Made by a program: the position numbers and the translations under genes
NCBI GenBank assembly: GCA_002724245.1
Contig: PBOG01000255.1
Location: 1-45,945 of the forward strand
DNA from: Planctomycetaceae bacterium
Lineage (GTDB): Bacteria; Planctomycetota; Planctomycetia; Pirellulales; Pirellulaceae
Length of the DNA: 45,945 nt
Direction: 5' to 3'
The notes under the pieces: generated by a model
Databases searched by the model: none
The model's input: only the letters and a program-made list of their open reading frames with translations
What the model was told of the DNA's origin: nothing
Shown: piece after piece, positions 25,136 through 34,885 of the stretch
How the letters are laid out: each line of letters begins with the position of its first letter
Position numbering within the stretch: the first letter of the stretch is position 1

Positions 25136-26246
25136 CTGCCTGATTATCGGTGGAGGGGTTATCGGCCTTTCCCTGGCTTACGATCTGGCCCAACATGGTC
25201 TGCGCGTGCGGATTGTGGACCGCCAAGAAGTGGGACGTGAAGCATCCTGGGCCGGTGCCGGAATACTGCCTGCAACGGGACCGGATGAAGCGCATCATCC
25301 GCTCGACCAACTGCGTGTATTAAGTCATCAGCTACACCCCCAATGGGCAGCCAGCCTGTTCGAGGCAACGGGAATCGATAATGGTTACCGCCAGTGTGGT
25401 GGGATTTATCTGGCACGCAGTCACGGAGAAGCGGCAGCACTGGGTGGTCTGGTTGGTTTAATGCGTGAGGAACGCATCGAAATCGATCGTCTCACACCGT
25501 CGATGCTGACCGACCTGGAACCCGCATTGCGCCCGTTGGCCGAATCAGGAAATTTGCGTGCCGCGTACCGGCTACCAACGGAATCGCAATTGCGCAACCC
25601 TGATCATCTGCAGGCACTACTCAAAGTAACTCGCGATCTGGGCGTCGAATTTGCCCTCGGTACGCGCATCGCAAGTTTCGAGATCGAACAGGGACAGGTC
25701 CGTGCAGCGATCTCGGAAAAGAACGAACGGTTGACGGCGTCACGTTTTTGTCTCACTGCCGGGGCCTGGACACGACAGCTACTGGAACCACTGGAATTGC
25801 CCAACGGAATCCTTCCTGTCAAAGGGCAAATGGTGATGTTTCGCTGCCAGAGGCCTCCGTTGCAACACATCCTCAACGAAGGACCACGCTACGTCGTCCC
25901 GCGCGAAGATGGACGAGTACTGGTCGGGTCAACTGAAGAAGAAGTAGGGTTCCAAAAACAAACGACGCCGGAAGCGCTCCAAGAACTAGCAGAACTAGGG
26001 CGCCAACTCGTGGACCCGCTGAATACCGCTGTTATCGAGAAAAGCTGGGCTGGATTGCGGCCCGGTTCTTTTGATGGGCTTCCCTACCTAGGACAGGTAC
26101 CCAACCTGGACAATGTTTACGTCGCTGCCGGCCATTTCCGCAACGGGCTGTTTTTGTCGCCCGCAACGGCAGTCGTAATGGGGCGCCTGATCCGCGGCGA
26201 AAACACAAGAATCGATCTGTCACCCTTTCATCCAGGGCGTGGGTAG
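25122..26246 (+). CDS. thiO: FAD-dependent glycine oxidase-like protein
   Basis: This 374-aa flavoprotein of the DAO family opens with the FAD-binding motif DCLIIGGGVIGLSLAYDLA and has FCLTAGAWTRQLLEPL, ILPVKGQMVMFRC and KSWAGLRPGSFDGLPYLG, in the order found in ThiO glycine oxidases. ThiO oxidises glycine to iminoglyoxylate for the thiazole of thiamine. No thiG or thiS is adjacent, so a different amine substrate is possible. The start overlaps the end of the DUF2064 gene by 14 bp. It converges with ilvB, leaving 17 bp between the stops. Confidence 0.85.
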   Translation: MTTPDCLIIGGGVIGLSLAYDLAQHGLRVRIVDRQEVGREASWAGAGILPATGPDEAHHPLDQLRVLSHQLHPQWAASLFEATGIDNGYRQCGGIYLARSHGEAAALGGLVGLMREERIEIDRLTPSMLTDLEPALRPLAESGNLRAAYRLPTESQLRNPDHLQALLKVTRDLGVEFALGTRIASFEIEQGQVRAAISEKNERLTASRFCLTAGAWTRQLLEPLELPNGILPVKGQMVMFRCQRPPLQHILNEGPRYVVPREDGRVLVGSTEEEVGFQKQTTPEALQELAELGRQLVDPLNTAVIEKSWAGLRPGSFDGLPYLGQVPNLDNVYVAAGHFRNGLFLSPATAVVMGRLIRGENTRIDLSPFHPGRG

Positions 26247-26263
26247 GCAGCGTTCGACGCGCC

Positions 26264-28027
26264 TCACTCGGTAATGATGTCGTCGACGGTTTGTCCCGAA
26301 GGAATCATCGGCAACACATGTTCCTGGTAGGGGACCTCAACATCCAACAAATAAGGACCCTTGTATTGGATCATCTCTTCCAAGGCACCAGCCAGATCTG
26401 ACTTCTTGCTGACGGTCGCGGCACCACATCCGTACCCTTTGGCAATCGCCACAAAATCCGGATACCTCTCACTGGCATATTGACCCGCACCCTGGCCCGA
26501 CGCTTCGGGATGATGAATCGGTCCCAGATACGTGTGGGCTCGATTTCCGGCCATAAAACGATCTTCCCACTGGACGACCATGCCCAAATGCTGGTTATTG
26601 AGCAGCATTACTTTGACCGGTAAATCTTCGCAAAAACAAGTCGCCAGTTCCTGCACGTTCATTTGAAAACTACCGTCACCGTCAATGTCCACCACCAGGG
26701 CATCAGGGTGGGCTGCCTGCGCACCCATTGCCGCGGGCAAACCAAAACCCATCGTCCCCAATCCCGAACTGCAAAGAAACCGGCGGGGGTGATTGAAAGC
26801 AAAAAACTGCGCCGTCCACATCTGATGTTGCCCGACACCAACACTGACAATCGTCTTGCGGTCATTCGTCAATTTGGAGAGTTCAGCAATCGCATGCTGC
26901 TGTAATATACCGTCGAACTGCTCGTCATAGCCAAAAGGATGTTCCGCCTTGGACTGCTGGCAGCACCGCACCCAATCCTCGATATCTGTTTTGGGCTCTA
27001 CCAGACGGGTCAGTTCGTTCAAGGCAAACTTGACATCGCTGACGATGGGGATGTGGGCCGGTTTGTTCTTGTTGAGCTCGGATGGATCGATATCGATGTG
27101 GATGATCTTGGCATGCCTGGCAAACTCCGCCAGCTTGCCCGTAACGCGATCGTCAAAGCGTACTCCCAAAGCGATCAACAAGTCAGAATCGCGGACCGCT
27201 CGGTTTGCATACACACTCCCATGCATGCCCAACATATCCAGCGAGAGCGGATGGTGATGAGGAAAAGCACCTAGTCCCATCACCGTCATCGTTACCGGTA
27301 TGCCTGTTTTATCCACCAGTTGCCGGAGCAGATCGCTGGCGCCAGAGGCAATAATCCCGCCACCACAGTAGAGCATTGGCCGCTTGGCCAGTTTGATCGC
27401 CGCCACCACCTGTTTGATTTGCTCGTCGGGAGCGCGGCGATCTTCGATCTGATAGCCGGGTAGATCCATGAGCCCGTCGTCTGCAGCATCCCAAGTCGCC
27501 TCTTGAACATCCTTGGGAACATCTACCAGTACCGGCCCAGGACGTCCCGTGGTCGCGATATGAAAAGCTTCGCGCATGACCCGAGACACATCCCCAACAT
27601 CAGTGATCAAATAATGATGCTTGGTAATCCCACGGCAGACCTCGATGATGGGAGTTTCTTGAAAAGCATCGGTTCCAATCACCGGTGTTTTTACCTGGCC
27701 GGTAATGGCAACCAGAGGAATGCTGTCAAGTTTGGCGTCCGCGATGGCAGTTACCAGATTCGTTGCCCCTGGTCCGCTGGTCGCCATGCAGACACCGGGG
27801 CGTCCCGTTGATCGGGCATAACCCTGGGCGGCGAAACCTCCACCCTGCTCGTGACGCGGCAACACCGTGCGCAGCTGATCGGCGTAGCGCGTCAACGCCT
27901 GGTGAAGGGGCATACTAGCCCCGCCTGGATACGCAAAGAGAATCTCAGTCCCATGGTCAATCAACGACTGCACCAAGAGATCAGCCCCGGTCAGCAATGG
28001 ACTCCCTTTGGTGGACTCGACAGACAT
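26264..28027 (-). CDS. ilvB: Acetolactate synthase, large (catalytic) subunit
   Basis: The 587-aa enzyme condenses two pyruvates, or pyruvate and 2-oxobutyrate, in the first step of branched-chain amino acid synthesis, using ThDP, Mg and FAD. The catalytic Glu is in [17 protein letters not shown]. The ThDP motif is [19 protein letters not shown] followed by [46 protein letters not shown] and [20 protein letters not shown] are typical of the anabolic AHAS. ATG at 28027 with GGAG about 7 bp upstream is preferred to the TTG at 28033. The regulatory subunit ilvN usually follows ilvB, but here ThiO on the other strand does. Confidence 0.95.
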   Translation of the reverse strand: MSVESTKGSPLLTGADLLVQSLIDHGTEILFAYPGGASMPLHQALTRYADQLRTVLPRHEQGGGFAAQGYARSTGRPGVCMATSGPGATNLVTAIADAKLDSIPLVAITGQVKTPVIGTDAFQETPIIEVCRGITKHHYLITDVGDVSRVMREAFHIATTGRPGPVLVDVPKDVQEATWDAADDGLMDLPGYQIEDRRAPDEQIKQVVAAIKLAKRPMLYCGGGIIASGASDLLRQLVDKTGIPVTMTVMGLGAFPHHHPLSLDMLGMHGSVYANRAVRDSDLLIALGVRFDDRVTGKLAEFARHAKIIHIDIDPSELNKNKPAHIPIVSDVKFALNELTRLVEPKTDIEDWVRCCQQSKAEHPFGYDEQFDGILQQHAIAELSKLTNDRKTIVSVGVGQHQMWTAQFFAFNHPRRFLCSSGLGTMGFGLPAAMGAQAAHPDALVVDIDGDGSFQMNVQELATCFCEDLPVKVMLLNNQHLGMVVQWEDRFMAGNRAHTYLGPIHHPEASGQGAGQYASERYPDFVAIAKGYGCGAATVSKKSDLAGALEEMIQYKGPYLLDVEVPYQEHVLPMIPSGQTVDDIITE

Positions 28028-28337
28028 ACCCAACTCCGATCGTCAAATCAGATGCAACAACAACGTACCGCCATGCCCCCTGCCACCCAGGCGATCCAAC
28101 CGCAAAGGCGGCCGGCGGGACAAGTTCGGAGGGCGACAGCCACCAACCGTCTGGCTCGAACCCGCCAGGGTGTTGAGACACAGCCTTGGTGGTATCATCA
28201 CCAGCGACCAGTTGTATCAACGACCCCGATCAGGCGGTTGACAGACGACTGGCCCAACAATTCCACTGTATGTCATCAATTACGGGCTTTCAACGCCAAA
28301 TAGGCACCTGGATCACCGATCTGGAGGGAACGGACAA
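28028..28337. other. Gene-free divergent region upstream of ilvB and crcB
   Basis: About 310 bp between ilvB and crcB has no credible gene. No leader-peptide attenuator with branched-chain codons is visible on the ilvB side, and no fluoride riboswitch is recognised on the crcB side. A tRNA-like GGTTCGAGCC string at 28151-28170 does not fold as a tRNA. Confidence 0.45.
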
Positions 28338-28706
28338 GTGCGCGAGTTGGTCTGGATCGCTTTGGGGGGAGCTGCGGGCGCAGTCAGCCGCTATCTGGTC
28401 ACACTGGGCTGCCAGCGCTGGACGGAAACCCTTCCCGTAGCAACCCTGATCGTCAATGTCACCGGTTGCTTCTGCCTGGGCGCCTTGCTGCAATCGGCAT
28501 GGCTACCCGCCACCCTCCGGTTGGCAGTAGGCACAGGCCTGCTGGGGGGACTTACCACGTTCTCGACCTTCGGCCATGAGACCTTTCGGGCTCTGGAAAA
28601 AGGTCAGTGGAGCCTGGCGATTGGGAACGCCACCGCCAACCTGATCTTCGGGATCCTGGCAGTCTGGGCTGGTGTGGCGCTGGTGCAGCGATGGGACCAC
28701 ACATGA
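28338..28706 (+). CDS. crcB: Fluoride channel CrcB/FluC
   Basis: This 122-aa four-helix membrane protein exports fluoride as a dual-topology dimer. It shows GGAAGAVSRYLV near the N-terminus, ATLIVNVTGCFCLG with the conserved Asn, and GLLGGLTTFSTFGHET, whose TTFSTF contains the fluoride-coordinating Phe residues and the central sodium-site Thr. The start is a GTG with GAGGGAA about 8 bp upstream. It stands alone here; many species have two copies in tandem. Confidence 0.93.
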   Translation: MRELVWIALGGAAGAVSRYLVTLGCQRWTETLPVATLIVNVTGCFCLGALLQSAWLPATLRLAVGTGLLGGLTTFSTFGHETFRALEKGQWSLAIGNATANLIFGILAVWAGVALVQRWDHT

Positions 28707-28782
28707 CCGCGGCAAATCGTCAAGCAACCGGTCACCATCAGGTACCAAGATTTCCTGACAGAAGGATTCCCCGGCAGGAACC

Positions 28783-28811
28783 CTGTTCTGCGTTTACGCC
28801 AAACAGAACAG
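28783..28811. terminator. Hairpin between convergent crcB and lipoprotein gene
   Basis: A perfect 8-bp stem (ctgttctg / cagaacag) with a 13-base loop sits in the convergent gap. A smaller hairpin (tcgac / gtcga) follows at 28823-28837. No strong U-tract, so the terminator call is tentative. Confidence 0.4.
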
Positions 28812-28854
28812 ACCCGCTGCCCTCGACAATTTGTCGACGGCAAAGCAACTCGAC

Positions 28855-29040
28855 CTAAGGAGGAGGAGCAGGAAGGGGAACACCAGATTTATCCTCAGCT
28901 CCTCCCGTATCCATCGACTTGACTTCACCCATCTTGGGGACTTCACCTGCGGGCATCTCAATCGACCGATCCGGCTCCGAGCATCCGAAAAACAGCAAGC
29001 AAGTTGCCAACAACATCAGGCCGCCAAACACACGTTTCAT
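28855..29040 (-). CDS. Small lipoprotein linked to a DUF1559 gene
   Basis: The 61-aa product is almost only a lipoprotein signal (MKRVFGGLMLLATCLLFFGC, lipid-modified Cys at 20) and a short acidic/Pro-rich tail ending PLPAPPP. CGGAGAG lies about 6 bp before the ATG. It follows the DUF1559 gene on the same strand by about 140 bp. Small lipoproteins behind DUF1559 genes are a repeated pattern in planctomycetes, so the two may act together, but no function is known. Confidence 0.8.
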   Translation of the reverse strand: MKRVFGGLMLLATCLLFFGCSEPDRSIEMPAGEVPKMGEVKSMDTGGAEDKSGVPLPAPPP

Positions 29041-29160
29041 AAAGCGACTCTCCGGTAGGCTGAAATCTGTCCGCAACGCAATTATCTTCACAATCGCAGC
29101 AACGAGAATTGGCCACGGTCTGCGATCACGCAGACGCAACAAACGATGGTGCGGGCAAAT

Positions 29161-29194
29161 CTATTGGGTAGGCGCGACTATTGGGTAGGCGCGA
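29161..29194. repeat. 17-bp tandem duplication over a stop codon
   Basis: The unit ctattgggtaggcgcga occurs twice back to back at 29161-29177 and 29178-29194. The right-hand copy holds the last codons and stop of the DUF1559 gene; the left-hand copy lies just downstream of that stop. Confidence 0.95.
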
Positions 29195-30308
29195 CACTGT
29201 CTACGTCAACCACTACCTTATCTTTGATTCCCGAGAGGGCAATCAAAACACTTCGATCGATGTTCTCATTCACCGCCCGCGTGGAATTATCAGCAAAACA
29301 GAACTGAACGATGCCCGAGTGATCACTGCTGAACTGAAAGAAAGCACCCGGCTCCATCAATTCACCGGTAGGCGGTCCACCGGGCCCGTCGGTCGCCGGC
29401 CACTGTTCCTTGATGCCAAAGCCAGTCGGCATCGGACCGGCTGCAATCCAACTGCAACTGCCACGAAAACGAGGGCTCCACATCGACGAGTCGCCATAGG
29501 GACTATAGGGAATATAAAGCTTGGTCGCCTCGCCAAACAGCAGCGTATTACTCGTGCCATCGCGAATATCAGCAAACCGAATCTTGGAGCGGTTTCCAAA
29601 CGCGCCCAAATACCGGTTCCAGGGATTCCGGACACCCTGATTAATGGGCGGACTATTCCCAAATCCTCCAGCGACCCCAAAATAATCGGTGGCCCCAAAC
29701 GGACTCATACTTCCAGCGCAAAACTGGAAACCACAACAGCGTCCATCCTCAAGCGGAAACATGTTCCACAGTGTGGCCCGTTCTTCAACCCGAGTCGGCT
29801 GGGAAGGACAAGCGAACAAGCCGATCTTGGTCGTCGCCATCGCATAGGTATCGAAGGTCGGATCCGGATTCCAGATATACTGCGGAGTTTCCGTCGTTTG
29901 CTGCATCCACCAGGTCCCAGGCGTGAATTGCGTCACTTTCAGGAAATCGGAAAAATTGGCACCCAGGCGATCGAAGACCACACCCGCTTCCACATAGGGC
30001 AGCAGGAAGGCCGGCGTACCCACATACTGACCCGGAATATTAGGATCAGCGCAATCGACTCGGCGATGGGGTTGCACTCCGAGGTAGCCCGGTGGCAGGC
30101 GACGAAACGTGTCATGAAACTGCGCCGCCGCCAAACCCATCTGACGGAGATTACTGGAACAGTTCATTCGCCGGGCCGACTCACGGGCAATCTGGACCGC
30201 CGGCAACAGCAGGGCAATCAGCAATCCGATGATGCTAATTACCACCAACAGTTCAACAAGTGTGAAAGCATTGCGGCGAGCGTGGCACCGCGATTTGGAA
30301 GCAGCCAC
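29178..30308 (-). CDS. DUF1559 pilin-like protein
   Basis: The 376-aa protein has a type IV pilin-like N-terminus ([20 protein letters not shown], with the Phe-Thr-x5-Glu pattern needed for prepilin processing) and the DUF1559 body: [34 protein letters not shown], and near the end [19 protein letters not shown] and [20 protein letters not shown]. These occur in very large numbers in planctomycete genomes and are thought to be pseudopilin-type surface or secretion-system proteins. I take the GTG at 30308, which has GAGG about 9 bp upstream; the frame is open to 30356. It is third in a reverse-strand run with the TPR and FG-GAP genes. Confidence 0.92.
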   Translation of the reverse strand: MAASKSRCHARRNAFTLVELLVVISIIGLLIALLLPAVQIARESARRMNCSSNLRQMGLAAAQFHDTFRRLPPGYLGVQPHRRVDCADPNIPGQYVGTPAFLLPYVEAGVVFDRLGANFSDFLKVTQFTPGTWWMQQTTETPQYIWNPDPTFDTYAMATTKIGLFACPSQPTRVEERATLWNMFPLEDGRCCGFQFCAGSMSPFGATDYFGVAGGFGNSPPINQGVRNPWNRYLGAFGNRSKIRFADIRDGTSNTLLFGEATKLYIPYSPYGDSSMWSPRFRGSCSWIAAGPMPTGFGIKEQWPATDGPGGPPTGELMEPGAFFQFSSDHSGIVQFCFADNSTRAVNENIDRSVLIALSGIKDKVVVDVDSVAPTQ

Positions 30309-30428
30309 GGACAAGTACCTCAAGAGGAAACAGGAGGCCAATTTAGGGCCTCGCAAGGACTGGCTTCATTGTAACGGAACCAAAACGCAACACAACAATT
30401 GAGCAACGCATCAGGGATTGCACAGGTA

Positions 30429-30752
30429 TTACATCGACTCCGTGTCCAACCCAGCGAGAAACTCGCGCATCTCCCCTGCGGCATGCGAATCGCCCTGAAT
30501 CTCCGCCTGTTCAATCCCGGCACGCAACACCCCAACCGCCTCCAGTGACTGATTTTGGCGGGCCAGCTGCTGTGCCAACATAAAAAAGGCAGCGACCTGA
30601 GGCGGAGAATCGGCCATCAGGCCACGAAACAACGCGGCGCTCGGTTCCAGCTGACCCTCTTTGTCCAGTTCCATCGCCAGACTATAGCGCAAAAACGCGT
30701 CGTTTGGGTCATCTGCCAGGAGGGCTTCAATTTTCTCGCGACGCGACGCCAC
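30429..30752 (-). CDS. Small TPR-like protein
   Basis: The 107-aa protein is made of helix pairs of tetratricopeptide type (DPNDAFLRYSLAMELDKEG, ... FFMLAQQLARQNQSLEAVGVL). It has no signal peptide and is likely a cytoplasmic adaptor. The start is GTG with GAGGAG about 9 bp upstream. It lies between the FG-GAP gene (79 bp upstream) and the DUF1559 gene on the same strand, so may share their transcript. No partner can be named. Confidence 0.8.
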   Translation of the reverse strand: MASRREKIEALLADDPNDAFLRYSLAMELDKEGQLEPSAALFRGLMADSPPQVAAFFMLAQQLARQNQSLEAVGVLRAGIEQAEIQGDSHAAGEMREFLAGLDTESM

Positions 30753-30831
30753 TATCGTCTCTCCTCAATCAAAACGGGGTAGGCTGGGTAGACCCAGGAC
30801 GACCTTGATACGATTCGGTTTGCCGGGCGCC

Positions 30832-32064
30832 TTAATCCCTGACTTGCAGGAAAACGTAGACACCTTTCTTGTTCGCAGAAATCACGTCCAGATGTCCATC
30901 ACCGTCGACATCGTTCACTTCAAACTGCGTTCCCGGACCACTGTTATCATCAAATTGATGTGGTACCCAACGGGGCTTTCCTTTTTCACGTTTCAGTTCA
31001 TACCAGTAAAACACCGCCGGTTGGTCGCCCCCCGGGTCACCGCCGCCATGCGCCCACCAGCGTTTGCCAGTGACCAGGTCGGGTAAACCGTCGCCGTTGA
31101 TGTCAGCCAGACACATACCGTGCGATTGAGAAAATCGCTTGTCAATCTCGTGACGAGTCCAGCTGCCATCCGACTGTTGTTCATGCCACCAGATGCCAAA
31201 TGCATGGGGACTGCTGGAAAGCACATCACCATCGCCATCGCCATCCAGATCAACCACGAACATCTGGGCGGCACGATTTTCACCCTTGGCCTGTTCACCA
31301 AATTCGGCCGTGTGAAACTTCCACGCCGCGGCCGCAGACGCCGGCGCTTCCCACCATCCGTTGGCAGACAGTACATCCAACCGCGCATCGCCATTGACAT
31401 CGCCGACGCCGAGCCCATGCGAATAACGCCGGCAACCGGGTGCGCCGGGAACCGAAATCGGGTGTGTCGACCAGCGCGCCTGCGGATCACTACCCCTGGA
31501 AAAGTAAGCCATCTGACGCTGCGGTCCATCGGTGTTCGCTGGATCCGGAGCCAACGCCGCAACGAGCTCACGCTGTCCATCGCCATTCAGGTCGATCAAC
31601 AAGGGACTCTCATTATTGGTGACAGGTATCACCAGATGTTTTGTCCATAACTTGCCAGGCCGCTTCGGATTTTCATACCACCAGGTCGGCTTGCCAGGAA
31701 AATCGACCACAATCAAATCTGGCCAGCCATCACCGTTGACATCTTCTGCAAAATTAGCAAATGAATTGCTGTATCCCTTGGGTCGAAAGTGAGGTGGTGT
31801 GCCTGCCAGCGCACCACCATCAGAAGCCGGTTGCTCTGCGATCACATGCATTTCAAATTGCGGCGCCCGGTACCAAACAAACCCGGCCGCAACATCCTGC
31901 TTGCCGTCTCGATCAAAATCAGCGACCGCGACTCCTTCACTACGAAATTTCGCGTCGAGTTGAATCTTGCGAAACCGCAATTGGGGGGAGTCGTCCGCCG
32001 CAATTGCCAAACCGCCGAGCGCGACAGTGAGCATGCAGGCCAACATGGTCCGTCTGTTCCACAT
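30832..32064 (-). CDS. Secreted FG-GAP/VCBS repeat protein
   Basis: The 410-aa protein has a signal peptide (RRTMLACMLTVALGGLAIAA) and about seven FG-GAP-type blades with calcium-binding loops, for example DFDRDGKQDVAAG, DVNGDGWPDLIVVD, DLDGDGDGDVLSSS, DINGDGLPDLVTG and DVDGDGHLDVISAN. This gives an integrin-alpha-like beta-propeller that needs calcium. GAGGAG lies about 10 bp before the ATG. Such proteins are abundant in planctomycetes and thought to bind carbohydrates or proteins outside the cytoplasm; the ligand is unknown. Confidence 0.9.
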   Translation of the reverse strand: MWNRRTMLACMLTVALGGLAIAADDSPQLRFRKIQLDAKFRSEGVAVADFDRDGKQDVAAGFVWYRAPQFEMHVIAEQPASDGGALAGTPPHFRPKGYSNSFANFAEDVNGDGWPDLIVVDFPGKPTWWYENPKRPGKLWTKHLVIPVTNNESPLLIDLNGDGQRELVAALAPDPANTDGPQRQMAYFSRGSDPQARWSTHPISVPGAPGCRRYSHGLGVGDVNGDARLDVLSANGWWEAPASAAAAWKFHTAEFGEQAKGENRAAQMFVVDLDGDGDGDVLSSSPHAFGIWWHEQQSDGSWTRHEIDKRFSQSHGMCLADINGDGLPDLVTGKRWWAHGGGDPGGDQPAVFYWYELKREKGKPRWVPHQFDDNSGPGTQFEVNDVDGDGHLDVISANKKGVYVFLQVRD

Positions 32065-32284
32065 AGCAGCAATCTCCTCGTACGTTTATCTTCCAGCCCA
32101 GCAGGGTATCCTGTAGGGTACTCTCTGCCTTGCAGTCCCGTGCATTGTAGACAAGTTAACGCAGCCGGACACGCCATTACAGTGGGCAAGCGAGGCCCAG
32201 GGAAACCGTTTTGGACCCCGCAACGCGGGCTTCGTAACAACCATGTGTCTGGCAAAATGTGTGCCCGGCAGGAGCAGGAGATCG

Positions 32285-32776
32285 ATGACAGTCGGCTATC
32301 ACGTGCATCTGGAAAAAGAGCAGTCTGTTTTTAGTGCTGCACATTTCATCACTTATGCCGGGAATGTCTGTGAACGCCTGCACGGGCACAACTATCGCGT
32401 CTTCGCCGAAGTTCCCGGAGACCTGGATGAAAACCACTATGTCGTGGACTTTCTGGCACTCCGGGATGAGCTGCAACAAATCACCCAGGAACTTGATCAT
32501 CACATGCTGCTGCCGACCGACCACCCGCAAATCCACGTCGCCGAAAACGACGAGGAGGTGGAAGTTCGCTTTGAGACGCGACGCTGGGTATTCCCACGAG
32601 GCGACTGTCTGCTCTTACCGATCCCCAATACAACAGCAGAACTGCTAGCACGTTACATCGGTCACCAGTTGCTTGATGGGCTGGAAAAACGAACCGGAAT
32701 CCGACTGCGACAGATCAGGATCGGCGTCGACGAAAACCACGGACAGTGGGCGATCTGCAACTTGCAGGACGAGTGA
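32285..32776 (+). CDS. 6-pyruvoyl-tetrahydropterin/6-carboxytetrahydropterin synthase family protein
   Basis: The 163-aa protein has the PTPS/QueD T-fold. Zinc ligands are H20 (FSAAHF) and H33 and H35 (LHGHNY); the catalytic Cys is C29 (NVCERLHGH), with the C-x3-HGHN spacing of QueD-type enzymes. DFLALRDEL, LDHHMLLP and PNTTAELLARY supply the rest of the site, including the pterin-anchoring Glu region. AGGAG ends 4 bp before the ATG at 32285, which settles that start over the upstream TTG/ATG frame. QueD makes 6-carboxytetrahydropterin for queuosine; no other que gene is adjacent, so a biopterin role remains possible. Confidence 0.9.
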   Translation: MTVGYHVHLEKEQSVFSAAHFITYAGNVCERLHGHNYRVFAEVPGDLDENHYVVDFLALRDELQQITQELDHHMLLPTDHPQIHVAENDEEVEVRFETRRWVFPRGDCLLLPIPNTTAELLARYIGHQLLDGLEKRTGIRLRQIRIGVDENHGQWAICNLQDE

Positions 32777-33001
32777 CTTCGCAGCAAATCGCAACCGCTG
32801 TCAGTGCGAGACCCGGTCGATCCCAAAATCAGGGCGAAGTTCGCCACAGCGGGAACCGATACATCGGAAACAGATGGTTCCACCAGTGAATCAGACAAAC
32901 CCGATGTTCGGCCGCGGTCGCTATTTCCCCCAGTCTCTGTGCGGGAATCCCAGGATTGAAACGTGGCCCAGAACATCGATCACCCTGAATAGGTCACTCG
33001 C

Positions 33002-34015
33002 ATGATCGGTTCACCTGGCTACCCGACCTGTTGGAAGCTGACACTCACGTTGGCAATCCTTGTGGGTACTACCCTATCTGTCGCGCAGGAACTTGTACCC
33101 GGACAAGGAACGCAGTTGAAAGTCGTCGGTGACACCTTTGAAGATGTTTCCTGGAAGTATGTCTACAATCTTCCCAAGAGTACCCGCAACCTGGATGACG
33201 ACGTACGCGTCCCAACTGGAATCGCCGGGAACAATCGCTGGTACGAAGGTGTCAAACGCGGACAGCCGGATATTATCCGTCGCGTGCCCACACCCGCCGG
33301 CGGCCTGCCTGGCAGTTATGGCGCACTGTTGCTGCAATCCAGGCAAACGGGAATTCCCGGAAAACCCAGCTACGAAATGCAACAAGATGATTTCATCGCC
33401 GACGTCCATGAACGCGTCGATGGCTGGATTCCTGTTTCACGCGGGCCCAGCGCTGTCGTACGAGTCTTTCTACCTCGCACCGCGAAATGGGAAAACCGCA
33501 GTGGCCCGCATTTCGGTTTTCGTGTCGCCGTCACACACAGTATTCCGTCAACGGGACTGTTCTCCTTTGGTTCGCGCACCAAGTCACAAACATATTGGCC
33601 CGGATTTTTCATCGATTTTAAGAGCAAGACCGATGGAAATCGGCGCCACGACTACGCCCAGCTGCGGTTACGTGGCGATGCGGAAGGGGATGACTTTCTG
33701 GGACTCGACATCGCCACCACCGGCTGGTGGACTCTTGGTATTTCCTGTACGCGCGATGGTCAAATCCACTACTATGCGCATCCCGGAGTCGAACCCTTGA
33801 CCGCGCGCGATCACCTGGCCTCGACCTACCCTTATGGATTTCGAGCCGAGTACTTCAAGACGTTTTTCTTTAACATCTGCAGCGGCGACGACGGCCGCAC
33901 CTTGTCGACTCCATGGATCATCGATGACCCCGCGGTTTTTGTCTTTCCGCGACATGCGGCGCGCACCGCCCAGCGTGATCGGCGCGGCTCTGGTCGACAA
34001 ATCAGTGCCCCCTGA
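33002..34015 (+). CDS. Secreted protein of unknown function
   Basis: The 337-aa protein has a Sec signal (WKLTLTLAILVGTTLSVAQ) and a soluble, Trp/Tyr-rich mature part likely to be beta-sheet (FGFRVAVTHSIPSTGLF, YWPGFFIDFKSKTDG, LDIATTGWWTLGISC, GQIHYYAHPGVEP). The pattern recalls concanavalin-like lectin or laminin-G sandwiches but no signature motif confirms it. The C-terminus is Arg-rich. The gene stands alone, convergent with mscS by 34 bp. Confidence 0.75.
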   Translation: MIGSPGYPTCWKLTLTLAILVGTTLSVAQELVPGQGTQLKVVGDTFEDVSWKYVYNLPKSTRNLDDDVRVPTGIAGNNRWYEGVKRGQPDIIRRVPTPAGGLPGSYGALLLQSRQTGIPGKPSYEMQQDDFIADVHERVDGWIPVSRGPSAVVRVFLPRTAKWENRSGPHFGFRVAVTHSIPSTGLFSFGSRTKSQTYWPGFFIDFKSKTDGNRRHDYAQLRLRGDAEGDDFLGLDIATTGWWTLGISCTRDGQIHYYAHPGVEPLTARDHLASTYPYGFRAEYFKTFFFNICSGDDGRTLSTPWIIDDPAVFVFPRHAARTAQRDRRGSGRQISAP

Positions 34016-34049
34016 CACACCACTCCCAGAAAACCGTAACTCAGCGCGG

Positions 34050-34871
34050 TCACGCCACTTCCCGATCAGGCAAGTGGACTTCCATCTGGGGATAGGGAAT
34101 CCCAATACCCGCATCTTCCAGCGATTTCTTCACCGCGGCGATCGTCCCCTGCTTGACCTTACCCAAGTCTGCGGCATTGGCCCACACATAAACGGTCCAG
34201 TCGACCGATGAAGAAGCCAAACCGGTGACGACGACCGCAGGTGCCGGATCCTCCAGCCGATCGGGCACACTCTCCGCCGCCTGCTGGAGAACTTCCCGGC
34301 AGTGATCGATCGCAGCATCGTAAGACACACCCACCGGTATCTCCGCGCGGCGAATTGGATGGTGACTCATATTCTCAATAGTCGAACCAAAAATTGAGCT
34401 ATTGGGAATGATCAGACGGCGGCGATCAAACGTATCAATCGTTGTTGCAAAAATACCAATCGCATCCACTTTGCCACTCTGGCCAGCAGCTTTGATCGCA
34501 TCGTTGACCTCAAAAGGTCGAAAGACCAACAACATTACACCGGCAGCAAAGTTCGCCAAGGTCCCCTGGAAGGCAAGTCCCACGGCCAGACCGGCCGCTC
34601 CGATCACTGCCGCGAAACTGGTCGTTTCGACACCAAAAATACCCAGACAACCGAGGATCGCCAGTAAGAGAATCACCCAGCGTGCCAAACGCGCAACGAA
34701 CCGAGAGAGGGTCAGGTCGACGCGGGCACGCTCCAGACCACGACCGAGCATACGTGACACCCAGCCGGCTACGATCCAGGAAACAACCAATAAGAGAAGG
34801 GCACCGAGTGACTGGGCGCCATAGCCGACAATGACCCGACTGAATTCCTCGCGAATCTCTTTTCCATACAT
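34050..34871 (-). CDS. Small-conductance mechanosensitive channel MscS family
   Basis: The 273-aa protein is the size of E. coli MscS (286 aa). It has three membrane helices, the last being the pore-lining segment with the Gly/Ala pattern (FAAVIGAAGLAVGLAFQGTL, NFAAGVMLLVFRPF), then the beta domain (FEVNDAIK, TTIDTFDRRRLIIPNSSIF) and the alpha/beta C-domain ending YPQMEVHLPDREVA. It opens under membrane tension to release solutes on osmotic downshock. AGGGAGA 7 bp before the ATG at 34871 fixes the start over the earlier ATGs at 34910 and 34931. Confidence 0.93.
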   Translation of the reverse strand: MYGKEIREEFSRVIVGYGAQSLGALLLLVVSWIVAGWVSRMLGRGLERARVDLTLSRFVARLARWVILLLAILGCLGIFGVETTSFAAVIGAAGLAVGLAFQGTLANFAAGVMLLVFRPFEVNDAIKAAGQSGKVDAIGIFATTIDTFDRRRLIIPNSSIFGSTIENMSHHPIRRAEIPVGVSYDAAIDHCREVLQQAAESVPDRLEDPAPAVVVTGLASSSVDWTVYVWANAADLGKVKQGTIAAVKKSLEDAGIGIPYPQMEVHLPDREVA

Positions 34872-34878
34872 CGACCGG

Positions 34879-34885
34879 TCTCCCT
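34879..34885 (-). promoter_or_regulatory. Ribosome-binding site fixing the mscS start
   Basis: AGGGAGA on the reverse strand lies 7 bp before the ATG at 34871. Confidence 0.6.

Noticed and set aside
28150-28170. tRNA T-arm-like string GGTTCGAGCC (reverse strand)
   Set aside because: The flanking bases do not form a 5-bp T-stem, and no acceptor, D or anticodon arm fits around it.
28028-28337. Fluoride riboswitch for crcB
   Set aside because: Neither the conserved GATGG-type 5' portion nor the pseudoknot partner could be found upstream of the GTG.
29181-30374. 397-codon open frame antisense to the DUF1559 gene
   Set aside because: Its product is rich in Arg, Thr and His with no domain pattern. 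It is a shadow of the real reverse-strand gene, which has clear pilin and DUF1559 motifs.
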